Shown: piece by piece, positions 7,623 through 14,919 of the stretch
How the letters are laid out: each line of letters starts with the position of its first letter
Position numbering within the stretch: position 1 is the stretch's first letter
From: Planctomycetota bacterium
Lineage (GTDB): Bacteria > Planctomycetota > Planctomycetia > Pirellulales > Pirellulaceae
Direction: 5' to 3'
DNA length: 31,486 bases
Assembly: GCA_024274855.1 (NCBI GenBank)
Contig: JAJSAJ010000805.1
Coordinates: 1-31,486, forward strand
Notes under the pieces: generated by a model
Told to the model about the DNA's origin: nothing
The model's database searches: none
What the model saw: the letters and a program-made list of their open reading frames with translations, nothing else
Program-made: the position numbers and the translations under genes

Positions 7623-8480
7623 CTAGCCATCATCTGGCGGAACAGCCGTCTCGTCCACGTCGGTCAATCGAGGTGCTCGACGGTCATGCGCCAGTTGGCC
7701 GTAAGCGTCGCCTTCAGCTTTGTCGGGGCAGAGCAGTTTCGTCGAGACGGTTTCCGGATGCGGTACTTGATCATCCGGCCAAAACGCCGAAATGCGCAGA
7801 TCGCGTATCAATTCCGCGAGCGTTCGCCCCTCGATGTAGTCCATGGCAAAGTAGTGAACGCCTCGGTCACACCCGACCGAGTGAATTCGGACAATGTTCC
7901 GATGACGCAGCGACGCAGCTGCCTGAGCCTCATTCTTGAAGCGTTGAAGACGGCGAGGATCGATCAGTGCGGCGAATGGAAGGACCTTCAAGGCGACTCG
8001 GCGATGTAACGAAACCTGCTCGGCTTCGTAGACGGTACCCATCCCACCCGATGCGATGAGACGCACGATGCGAAAATCACCCAACGTTCGCGGCACACTT
8101 GAGGTCGGTATATCGTGTCTGCCTGAGACCTCCTGCTGTTCCGAAGCCGGTGGTTGTTCAGTTGCCCTGTCCGCGTTGACCGCGTTGTCCGAAGAGATAC
8201 TGGATTGTGGCGTGGAAGCTGCAGCGTCTTTCAGGAGTTCTTCGTAATGCTGAAGCTGGCGAAGAATCTTCAGCAGACGCTGGTGATCCGAGGATGGGGC
8301 CAGCCCGATGTCGCAATCATATGGTGCGGAATCGTCACCGGGCGGCGCGTTCGCAGCTGCCAGCTGCTGCACGGCCTCCGTAAGCGCCCGTAGCATTTGC
8401 CGAAACTCGGGATTGCGAAAGTCCATCACGCGGCCCGTGGTGCAGAAGTGTAGCCGATCAGTCATTCTTTCCGCCGGCAC
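7623..8480 (-). CDS. Ser/Thr protein kinase N-lobe (N-terminal part of broken gene)
   Basis: This 285-codon segment has an N-terminal helical region (RNPEFRQMLRALTEAVQQL) and a polar linker. The kinase N-lobe then begins at about residue 133: LGDFRIVRLIASGGMGTVYE (glycine loop), VALKVLP (ATP-binding Lys165), RFKNEAQAAASLRH (helix C Glu) and HYFAMDYIEGRTL (hinge). It stops in a long insert before the catalytic loop at a TAG (7625-7623). Translation beyond the TAG continues without a gap (PNLTEEDFELAVSS, then AHAHEMGVVHRD), so this looks like a nonsense mutation. By itself the product would be an inactive N-lobe. The start could be one of several ATGs (8480, 8465 or 8426). Confidence 0.65.
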   Translation of the reverse strand: MPAERMTDRLHFCTTGRVMDFRNPEFRQMLRALTEAVQQLAAANAPPGDDSAPYDCDIGLAPSSDHQRLLKILRQLQHYEELLKDAAASTPQSSISSDNAVNADRATEQPPASEQQEVSGRHDIPTSSVPRTLGDFRIVRLIASGGMGTVYEAEQVSLHRRVALKVLPFAALIDPRRLQRFKNEAQAAASLRHRNIVRIHSVGCDRGVHYFAMDYIEGRTLAELIRDLRISAFWPDDQVPHPETVSTKLLCPDKAEGDAYGQLAHDRRAPRLTDVDETAVPPDDG

Positions 8481-8651
8481 AGGGCCGACGGGGGGCGAGT
8501 GTTGTCGTTTAACAACGGGTCCATTGACGCCAGTCTACCAGAAGACTGTTCGTGACGCAAAACGTGAGGGGCGAGTGACGCGGGAAACGCCGTTCATGGC
8601 TTTCATGTGGTCCCAATGGCCGGTCGATTCCCTGTCGCTCTGCCTCCCGAG

Positions 8652-8856
8652 TTAGGACCCGCGGATCAATATGTTTTCGCGTTTACTGGGGGGGCGTTCG
8701 TGCGGCGATCCTCTTTAGCTGCGAGACTGATTCACCCATGGGGCGAGCCCATGGGGGTCTGTACGCGGAAGAGTGCGACAGCCTTAGCTGCGAGACTGAT
8801 TCACCCATGGGGCGAGCCCACGGGGGTCTGTATGCGGAAGAGTGCGACAGTTATCG
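8652..8856 (+). repeat. Palindromic element copy R2 (two tandem B units)
   Basis: The left end AGGACCCGCGGATCAAT, then TTCGCGTTTACTGGGGG, is shared with copies R1, R3 and R4. The A unit is absent here. Two B units follow with a period of 69 bases (TTAGCTGCGAG at 8715 and 8784). Each has GAGACTGATTCA, the arms CCCATGGG / CCCATGGG or CCCACGGG around GCGAG, and the tail GGGGTCTGTA ending GAGTGCGACAG. It lies upstream of the kinase start and downstream of the symporter gene. Confidence 0.85.
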
Positions 8857-9382
8857 CCGTCGCTTCGATAGCCCCGATTCTGTTTATCGGACCGATCGTG
8901 GCGAACGTCAAAATCGATAACTTTTCCGAAAAGTGACGACCTTGCCCAGGGACGTCGATAGAAGGAGATACCAAAGAGCTAAGGTATATGCAGGATGCAC
9001 TAATCGGACAAAGGAGGTTTGGTTCCAGCCACAGTGGGGAGCGCGATCGTGGTCACAAAATCAATGACAGACACGCCGTTCGGTAAGAAGTTGATCTACA
9101 GAATCGATGGCGAGTGCGTCTGGTCCGAGTACCTTCCATTTTCCGCGATAAAAGATAGCCCTCAGACGCTGTCCTTCATGCAGCGAGCCGGAAATGTGCT
9201 GAGCCAGATCAGACGAGGCGTCCAGGATGCCATCTGGCTAAAAGCGTCGTAAGAACGACTTGCGACTCGTTGAACTCCTGTTGCTCAAACCCCGTAACTC
9301 CTCCGGCGGCAGCACGGCCGTTCGCACGGTCACCGAGTTAGAGAACGAGTGCTTCGGATCGTTTGTCACGTCGTTTACTGGA
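8857..9382. other. Intergenic stretch without a convincing gene
   Basis: About 520 bases separate repeat R2 from the end of the symporter gene. A plus-strand frame reads from TTG 9019 or ATG 9064 to 9252 (with the stretch FGKKLIYRIDGECVWSEYLP), and a perfect AAGGAGGT lies at 9011-9018. However, that site is only about one base from the TTG and too far from the next in-frame starts (GTG 9034, ATG 9064). I recognise no family, so I leave it uncalled. Nothing else was seen. Confidence 0.4.
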
Positions 9383-11440
9383 TTACCAGAAAACGACATA
9401 CAGCGCCAGGGTCAAGCAAACGACAACAACTCCGAACGCCTTGGCACCTCGGGATGTCTCCATGTTCATTTGCTCATTCACCGGTAAGTCAACGGGCTGC
9501 TTCATCGGTGCCAGAATCGTAATGACGGTCAAGACAGCCACGACCGCGAAGAAGCAGATGGCCATTCGATCCAAGAAGGAAATCCAGGGGACCAACCATT
9601 TCAGAAGGCCATAGAGAATTGGGTTAAGGACGAGCCCGACCGTTCCGACCACTCGTGGCGCCCGATGGACGAGCAGGCCGAAAACGAAGATTGCCAGGAT
9701 GCCAGGCGATATAAATCCTTGGAACTCCTGTATGAAATTGAAGATGCCCCCGAATCTCGGGTGTCCAAGCATGGGGGCGATAATCATGGCAATCAGGACG
9801 AACAGGACGACAAAGACGCGTCCCACGCTGACTAACTCGTACTGACTGGCTTGGCTGCGAAACTTGCGATAAACGTCCATGGTCGCAATCGTTGAGGCGG
9901 AGTTGAGCATCGAGGCCAGCGAACTGACAACGGCCCCGAAAATGGCAAATAGTACGAATCCCAAGATTCCGACGCCATGGGGTAGAAGCTTTCGAATGAG
10001 CGTCGGGAAAGCATTGTCATAGTCGTGCGAAACGAGTTCCTCGACTGTCAGTTCCTTCGCGTTTAGCTTCTTTTCGGCTGCGGCGGCCAGCATTGTGCTA
10101 TACGCCGCCACATCGGCCGGTTGGTCTGATTCCAACTTTTCGTTAAAGGACACACGCCCTTCGATCTGTATCTTGTCAAAGGCTAGAACGGTGGCGGCAC
10201 CCTGCGGATTCAACTCGGCAAACATCTCGTTGAACGTGTAAATCGTGCAAACGGCGGGTTCGTTCGGCGGAGTTGTTTTTGCCAGGTTCTCATCAATCTG
10301 CTCGAGAATCTGTTTCGTGCGGGCACCGGCAGGATGGGGCTTCATCGTTCCCGACAGACTCCGGTAAAACTCGGGTGTGTTTTCGGAAATCACCCGGGCA
10401 TTGCGGTTGATTGCATCGTCCTTTAGATCCTGATTAAACAGATTAAAGGCAAGAATTCCAGGTATCACCACAATAAATGGAATCACTAACTTCAGCGACG
10501 CGGCGAAGACGACTCCCTTCTGGCCCTCGGCCAACGACTTGGAACCGAGTGTGCGTTGGGTGATATACTGGTTCAGTCCCCAATAGAAGAAATTGGGGAT
10601 CCAGAGCCCGATAATCAAGGCGCTCCAGGGAATCTTTTCGTCTTCGAGGCCGCGAACCATGTGGACCTTGCCCTTGGGAAGCGGGCCCTTATTCAAATCC
10701 CAGAATCGTTGGACAGCGCCGGCTTCCTTAAGACTCTCGACAGTGACCTCGTCATTTCGGGCCGTTTGGATCAGCTCATTTGGATCGGCATCCGCCAGGT
10801 ACTGCATCGCAAAAAAAGCGATAATGATCCCGCCGATAATCAGCGCGGACCCTTGCAATAGATCGGCCCAGGCACAAGCTTTCAGCCCGCCGGCGAAAAC
10901 GTAGACAGCTGCCAGTGACCCGATAATCCAGCAACCAATCGTAATGTTCCCGAGGTCCAGTCCGGCCAGGGTCATTCCCTGGAAGACGCCGGTAATGACT
11001 TTGGCGCCGGAGTAAATAACCGATGCCGTTGGCACGCCGACCAGGATCACCAATGTAGCGATAGCCATGATCGTTCGTGCGAACGTGTTGTAGCGATATT
11101 CGAGGAATTCAGGGATCGTATAGATGCCGCTTCGAAGAAATGTTGGTAGGAAGACAAATGCGACGATCACCAGCGTCACGGCTGCCATCCATTCGTAACT
11201 GGCAATCGCCATCCCAAGCCAGTTGGCAGCTTCTCCACTCATTCCGACGAATTGCTCCGTCGATATATTGGCTGCAATCAGAGAAAACCCGACGAGCCAC
11301 CACGTCAGTCCTCGGCCGGCCAGGAAGTAATCCTGCGCTCCGTGCTCGCCGTGCGTTTTTTCACCTTTGCTCTTCCAAAGCCCGATTCCGATGACCGCAG
11401 CCACTAAAACGACGAAGATTGCAATGTCCAGGTACCCCAT
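9383..11440 (-). CDS. Sodium/solute symporter (SSS family) with large loop insertion
   Basis: The 685-aa polytopic membrane protein matches the SSS/SGLT family. The N-terminal helix is MGYLDIAIFVVLVAAVIGIG, then DYFLAGRGLTWWLVGFSLIA with ANISTEQFVGMSG (the sodium-site region), LRSGIYTIPEFLEYRY, and later VVSSLASMLNSASTIATMDV, which precedes a C-terminal run of helices. Family members of this type import sugars or other organic solutes with sodium. Between NLFNQDL (about residue 335) and DNAFPTLIRKLLP (about 472) there are roughly 135 residues, where relatives usually have a short loop. This insert is hydrophilic and Ala/Glu-rich. The gene lies 236 bases downstream of the sulfatase on the same strand, so uptake of a desulfated saccharide is a reasonable guess. 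Confidence 0.9.
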   Translation of the reverse strand: MGYLDIAIFVVLVAAVIGIGLWKSKGEKTHGEHGAQDYFLAGRGLTWWLVGFSLIAANISTEQFVGMSGEAANWLGMAIASYEWMAAVTLVIVAFVFLPTFLRSGIYTIPEFLEYRYNTFARTIMAIATLVILVGVPTASVIYSGAKVITGVFQGMTLAGLDLGNITIGCWIIGSLAAVYVFAGGLKACAWADLLQGSALIIGGIIIAFFAMQYLADADPNELIQTARNDEVTVESLKEAGAVQRFWDLNKGPLPKGKVHMVRGLEDEKIPWSALIIGLWIPNFFYWGLNQYITQRTLGSKSLAEGQKGVVFAASLKLVIPFIVVIPGILAFNLFNQDLKDDAINRNARVISENTPEFYRSLSGTMKPHPAGARTKQILEQIDENLAKTTPPNEPAVCTIYTFNEMFAELNPQGAATVLAFDKIQIEGRVSFNEKLESDQPADVAAYSTMLAAAAEKKLNAKELTVEELVSHDYDNAFPTLIRKLLPHGVGILGFVLFAIFGAVVSSLASMLNSASTIATMDVYRKFRSQASQYELVSVGRVFVVLFVLIAMIIAPMLGHPRFGGIFNFIQEFQGFISPGILAIFVFGLLVHRAPRVVGTVGLVLNPILYGLLKWLVPWISFLDRMAICFFAVVAVLTVITILAPMKQPVDLPVNEQMNMETSRGAKAFGVVVVCLTLALYVVFW

Positions 11441-11676
11441 GCCAAGTTCCTTTCCTGTCCCGTCGTCCGATTCCGCTCACTCTTGGTTCGACGGCGTCAC
11501 TCTTGAGCAATGCCCGACAAACACACCTTGTTGTGTGATGTCCAGATGGAACGATGCCGTACTATACCGAACCGAGGGGGTATTTGAGAATATGGGGCTG
11601 GCGCAAAGTTAGATTGGGCCCCGTTCACCTCGGAATGTTCGGGTCTCGATTCGCAGACTTAAACCGGTAGCCGATG

Positions 11677-13530
11677 TCAGGGATTCAATCGGCCAACCAG
11701 TTCGTCGAGCAAACGGGGCACATAACTGCTCAGCCGCCGCGGCAATCCTTCTGCCTTGCGTGGCAATTCGGCAATCTTATCGCGAAGAGGGATTGCTTTC
11801 GGGCCGAGTGTTCCAATGGCATTCAGTGCGGCAATGGCCGAATAGACGCCTTGTTTTTGCATGTTTGCACGATCGAGCAACACGGTTAACGACTGGTCGA
11901 GATCGTCATTGTGACCAAAACGTCCAAGCGCTTCAGCAGCGGCGATTCGAACGTTCGCCGACGGGTCCTTCAAGGCGTCCAACAGACTCTGTCTGGCCGA
12001 ATCAACCGCCTCGCGGCCCCGCATTAACAGTCCCATGGCGCCCCAGTATCGGATTGCCGAGTCAGAGTCCTTAAGATCATGGGCCAGTTGTTGCGTGACG
12101 TCCGGTCGCATCGAAGATGCCAATTTGGCTGCTTTCAAGATACGTGCCAGGGGATAGCGAGCATCGTCATGGGCCATGTCATACGGATTGGTTCCTTCAG
12201 CCCGGTGGTGCAACTCGGCTTCCGGTAGGAATCCAACATCACGGATCCGCATGATCTGAGCATCTAATGCCTGACGCAACCGATCTAGCACCTGCTGGTG
12301 CGCCGGGGAGGTGGCCAAATTATTCACTTCATCGCGGTCGTTGGTCAGGTCATACAGTTCTTCAGGCGGTTTTCGCTGCCAAAAAAAGGTCTTCGGTGGC
12401 GACAGCTTGCCGGCCAGAAACAGGTCATTCCAGACTTGGGTTGTCGGAGTCTGGAACATGTAATTGATGTACTGGCCGTAGATTTTGTGTGGCATGTAGT
12501 TGCGAATGTAGATGTAACGCCGGTCACGGACACTGCGCACCAAATCGTAACGTTCGTCCATTCGCCCACGGAAGCCATAGATGTAGGGTTGCGGCTCGGT
12601 TGCGAAAGGCCCCAGAAATGCATGCCCTTGGTAAAAACTTGGTGGCTTGATTCCCGCCAGACTCAGGACAGTCGGAGCCAGATCGACGAAACTGACCAGT
12701 CGCCCGGACTCGCCATTCGGAACGTAGTCGGCAGGTGCCATGTCGCGGAATTTTTCAGGGATGTAAACGACCAGTCCGACGTGCAGCCCCGAATTATAGG
12801 GCCAACGCTTGCTACGCGGCATTCCGCTGCCATGATCTCCGTAGTAGAAGACAATCGTGTCGTTTTCCAGGCCAGCTTTCTCCAACTCTTTGAGCCGCTG
12901 GCCAACGACCGCATCCATCTCGGTCACGACGTCATAGTATTGCGCCCAATCATGTCGGACTTCCGGTGTGTCTGGATGATAGGCTGGAATACGGACTTTT
13001 TTTGGGTCATGCACCAGCTGATGCGGTCGTTTTCGAATCTTGCTCTCGTGGCTCAGAATGATGTTGAAGATCGCGAAGAAGGGCTGTCCCGCTGCCCGGT
13101 TCTTCCAGTGGGCCCGACGGTTTGACGCATCCCATACCTGCCCTGGTTTCTCAACGTTGTAGTCTTCCTTACTGTTGTTCGTGCAATAGTAACCAGCCTG
13201 GCGCAGATACTGAGGATACAGTTTGACCCGTGCGGGCAAGGAGACCATGCTGCGCATGTGCTGTCCACCAACACTTGTGGCGTACATTCCGGTGATGATC
13301 GTCGTGCGTGCCGGCGCACAGACGGGTGCATTCGACCAGCAGACTCGGTATCGAACCCCCTTCGATGCCAGGCGATCGATGTTCGGCGTGTCGGCGTACG
13401 TGTCACCGTAACAGCCTAGCTCCGGTCCGTTGTCCTCGCTGGTGATCCAAAGAATGTTCGGACGCTCAGCCGCCAAAGCGGCGGAGCTGAACAGCAGGCC
13501 AAAGAAGCAACAAACAGCCTTGTACAACAT
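11677..13530 (-). CDS. Secreted sulfatase with C-terminal HEAT-repeat region
   Basis: The 617-aa product has a signal peptide (MLYKAVCCFFGLLFSSAALA) and then the sulfatase fold: RPNILWITSEDNGPELGCYG (metal ligands near D33-N34), and the active-site signature C71-A-P-A-R in the context NAPVCAPARTTIITG. In that signature Cys71 would be converted to formylglycine. Further family marks are NIILSHES, FYYGDHGSGMPRSKRWPYNSG and LVSFVDLAPTVLSLAG. The core resembles N-sulfoglucosamine/heparan-type sulfatases. From about residue 470 the tail has HEAT-like repeats (DSDSAIRYWGAMGLL, DPSANVRIAAAEALGRFG), which often mediate protein contacts. It would remove sulfate from a polysaccharide outside the cytoplasm. 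The neighbouring symporter and the upstream KOW gene suggest one catabolic cluster. Confidence 0.93.
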   Translation of the reverse strand: MLYKAVCCFFGLLFSSAALAAERPNILWITSEDNGPELGCYGDTYADTPNIDRLASKGVRYRVCWSNAPVCAPARTTIITGMYATSVGGQHMRSMVSLPARVKLYPQYLRQAGYYCTNNSKEDYNVEKPGQVWDASNRRAHWKNRAAGQPFFAIFNIILSHESKIRKRPHQLVHDPKKVRIPAYHPDTPEVRHDWAQYYDVVTEMDAVVGQRLKELEKAGLENDTIVFYYGDHGSGMPRSKRWPYNSGLHVGLVVYIPEKFRDMAPADYVPNGESGRLVSFVDLAPTVLSLAGIKPPSFYQGHAFLGPFATEPQPYIYGFRGRMDERYDLVRSVRDRRYIYIRNYMPHKIYGQYINYMFQTPTTQVWNDLFLAGKLSPPKTFFWQRKPPEELYDLTNDRDEVNNLATSPAHQQVLDRLRQALDAQIMRIRDVGFLPEAELHHRAEGTNPYDMAHDDARYPLARILKAAKLASSMRPDVTQQLAHDLKDSDSAIRYWGAMGLLMRGREAVDSARQSLLDALKDPSANVRIAAAEALGRFGHNDDLDQSLTVLLDRANMQKQGVYSAIAALNAIGTLGPKAIPLRDKIAELPRKAEGLPRRLSSYVPRLLDELVGRLNP

Positions 13531-13696
13531 CGTCGACTCCTTAGGCAGGGCGGCCGGGCCGCAACCAAATCCACGCTAGCGCTCGGGGCCCCGTTGGCCC
13601 GCTGAACCTGATCGAACACTTAACGATCTTCGCGGCAAGCTCTGGCACCGTACTTGGGTTGTGGCTGTGGACCACGTTCGGTCTGGGTTCTGAAAC

Positions 13697-14101
13697 CTAA
13701 GCCCAGTAACGGCTGGCAAAAATAATGCGGGTCTTGGCGTGGGCACTCGGATCCTGTGCCGCGTGCGGTAAAATGCTAACGTAAAAGCCGATTGTTCGAC
13801 CAATGATGAAACAGTACCGGCAGCCGTAATGAAAGTCAGGGATGATGCGCCCGTTCCAGTCTGCCTCCGAGATGATAAGAACAGGATGTCCAGGCTCATC
13901 GGAATGGGGGACGATGTTCAGTACATTTCCCTGAGTATCATCACGCATGAAATGGGCCGTGCCGCGCAGCACAATCCGTCGAGTGCTGTAGTCGAGCAGA
14001 ACCGCGATACGCTGTCCGTCAAAGACAGACAGGTCGACTTGCTGCGTCGTTACTTGTCCGGACGAGGACGGCCCCGACTCATGTTGATCGTTGGCTATCA
14101 T
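13697..14101 (-). CDS. Uncharacterised 134-aa protein translationally coupled to KOW protein
   Basis: I do not recognise this family. The start ATG (14101-14099) overlaps the stop of the KOW gene as ATGA, which supports both the start and coupled translation. After about 20 polar residues the protein is rich in beta-strand-like segments: FDGQRIAVLLDYSTRRIVLR, GTAHFMRDD, NVLNIVPHSDEPGHPVLIIS, EADWNGRIIP and YCFIIGRTIGFYVSIL. It looks like a small soluble beta-barrel or beta-sandwich. It has no signal peptide and no clear membrane helix. It is followed after 166 bases by the sulfatase on the same strand. A role with the KOW protein in regulation is inferred from position only. Confidence 0.6.
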   Translation of the reverse strand: MIANDQHESGPSSSGQVTTQQVDLSVFDGQRIAVLLDYSTRRIVLRGTAHFMRDDTQGNVLNIVPHSDEPGHPVLIISEADWNGRIIPDFHYGCRYCFIIGRTIGFYVSILPHAAQDPSAHAKTRIIFASRYWA

Positions 14102-14349
14102 GTCTTCCAGTTCGTGTTGATCTTTGGACTTTTCTTTGTATCCAGGCAGAACTGGTTCACTTCGACGAAGACTCCGTGTTTCAGTCGGATCAGAACGCGA
14201 CCGCCCGTGCGATGCTCCTGAACCACTGCCGTGACACCTTCCAGTATGCCTGCCGTAATTCGCACTGTTTGCCCCGGAACCACGCGCAGACACATCGTAT
14301 CCACCACGTCCCGGGCAAACTGCGTGTCGGATCTATGCCCTGTTGCCAT
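14098..14349 (-). CDS. KOW-domain protein resembling the C-terminal half of NusG
   Basis: This 83-aa protein carries a clear KOW motif: VVPGQTVRITAGILEGVTAV, followed by the strand pattern VLIRLKHGVFVEV. This is the C-terminal domain of NusG/RfaH-type factors, which contacts the ribosome (S10) or Rho. The N-terminal NGN domain that binds RNA polymerase is missing. Upstream in-frame sequence shows nothing NGN-like and runs into a dispersed repeat. The chosen ATG (14349-14347) follows GAAAGG at about 6 bases. ATGA overlap with the next gene and the downstream sulfatase and symporter suggest a specialised antiterminator or translation-coupling factor for the cluster. A decayed NusG paralogue is the alternative. 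Confidence 0.65.
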   Translation of the reverse strand: MATGHRSDTQFARDVVDTMCLRVVPGQTVRITAGILEGVTAVVQEHRTGGRVLIRLKHGVFVEVNQFCLDTKKSPKINTNWKT

Positions 14350-14549
14350 ACTAGCCCTTTCTTTATCCGCTGCACCACACTGATTTATTCTACCAATTCG
14401 AGGCTGAGCCGTCGAGTACGAGGCGCGCATATCAGTGGAAAACTTCCCTGCGGAAGCCAACCGCGAAGGCGCACTATGGACGGATGGAACCCCCACCACT
14501 TCCAGGGGGCCACGATCCAAGTGGTGCGAAACCGGTAAAGAAGCTAATA

Positions 14550-14737
14550 GGTAGTCGTTCACGAGGTTTTCGTCTACCATCGCGTTAGCACCGGATTTTT
14601 CCCCGATTTCCCACACGCCCGATTTATCATTAGTCATTTGACATTACTCATTTATCATCGAGAGAGGCAGCGCAGTGGGGTCATACTCTTTCCATTGACA
14701 AATGCGAAATGACAAATGCGAAATGACAAATGACAAA
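14550..14737 (-). repeat. Dispersed module, copy 2 (7-bp repeat plus conserved block)
   Basis: This is the inverted partner of 1-170. On the plus strand, 14696-14737 holds six 7-base units (TGACAAA and TGCGAAA, mixed). Next to it is the block containing ATCGAGAGAGGCAGCGC and CCACACGCCCGATTTATC, matching copy 1 in reverse complement until about 14550. Here it lies about 200 bases upstream of the KOW gene. The 200 bases between (14350-14549) show no gene that I recognise. Confidence 0.75.
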
Positions 14738-14853
14738 TGCCCCTCCACACACTCTCGCCGTGAACGGTTACGATAATCGTAGGTCCCGGCTCGGCCAGCA
14801 GATGATCCCGCCTGCCGGGAGGGGCTGGAAGTGGGCAAGTACTTGACGCTTCT

Positions 14854-14876
14854 GGTCCGGCTTGGCAAGCCGGACC
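14854..14876 (-). terminator. Hairpin after the thioredoxin-fold gene
   Basis: A perfect 10-base stem (GGTCCGGCTT with AAGCCGGACC) closes a 3-base loop. It lies 44 bases past the stop codon of the minus-strand gene ending at 14920. There is no long T run after it, so it is either a weak terminator or another dispersed palindrome. Roughly 100 bases farther along, repeat copy 2 begins. Confidence 0.5.
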
Positions 14877-14919
14877 CACTCGGTTGCAGCCCCAGCTCAA
14901 CTTGGGCCAATAGAATCGC

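Larger units (their letters stand above)
4827..8480 (-). pseudogene. Membrane Ser/Thr kinase with two WD40 propellers, interrupted by two in-frame stops
   Basis: One reading frame of 1218 codons spans kinase N-lobe, C-lobe, a transmembrane helix and about 14 WD40 repeats. This architecture is common in planctomycetes, where such kinases are thought to sense or scaffold through the propellers. It is interrupted only by TAG (codon 286, 7625-7623) and TAA (5783-5781). No frameshift is needed to join the parts, and each stop is one C-to-T change from a Gln codon. The catalytic-loop Lys is also Thr. TAA and TAG end other genes in this window, so a general recoding is unlikely. I favour recent inactivation. 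Readthrough or a sequencing artefact remain possible. Confidence 0.7.

Noticed and set aside
8607..8936. Plus-strand frame with a peptide containing LIHPWGEPMGVCTRKSAT that recurs at three loci
   Set aside because: The recurring peptide is just the translation of the palindromic repeat units R2, R3 and R4. It appears in different strand contexts and has no ribosome binding site.
9019..9252. Possible 63-77 aa protein after a perfect AAGGAGGT
   Set aside because: The site is about one base from the TTG and too far from later starts, and no family is recognised. It is left as an uncalled candidate.
13829..14221. Plus-strand 130-codon frame opposite the 134-aa gene and the KOW gene
   Set aside because: The minus strand carries a recognisable KOW domain and ATGA coupling. 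The plus-strand frame is its shadow.
14854..14876. Considered as a riboswitch or attenuator
   Set aside because: It lies downstream of a gene and is a simple short stem, so terminator or dispersed palindrome is the simpler call.
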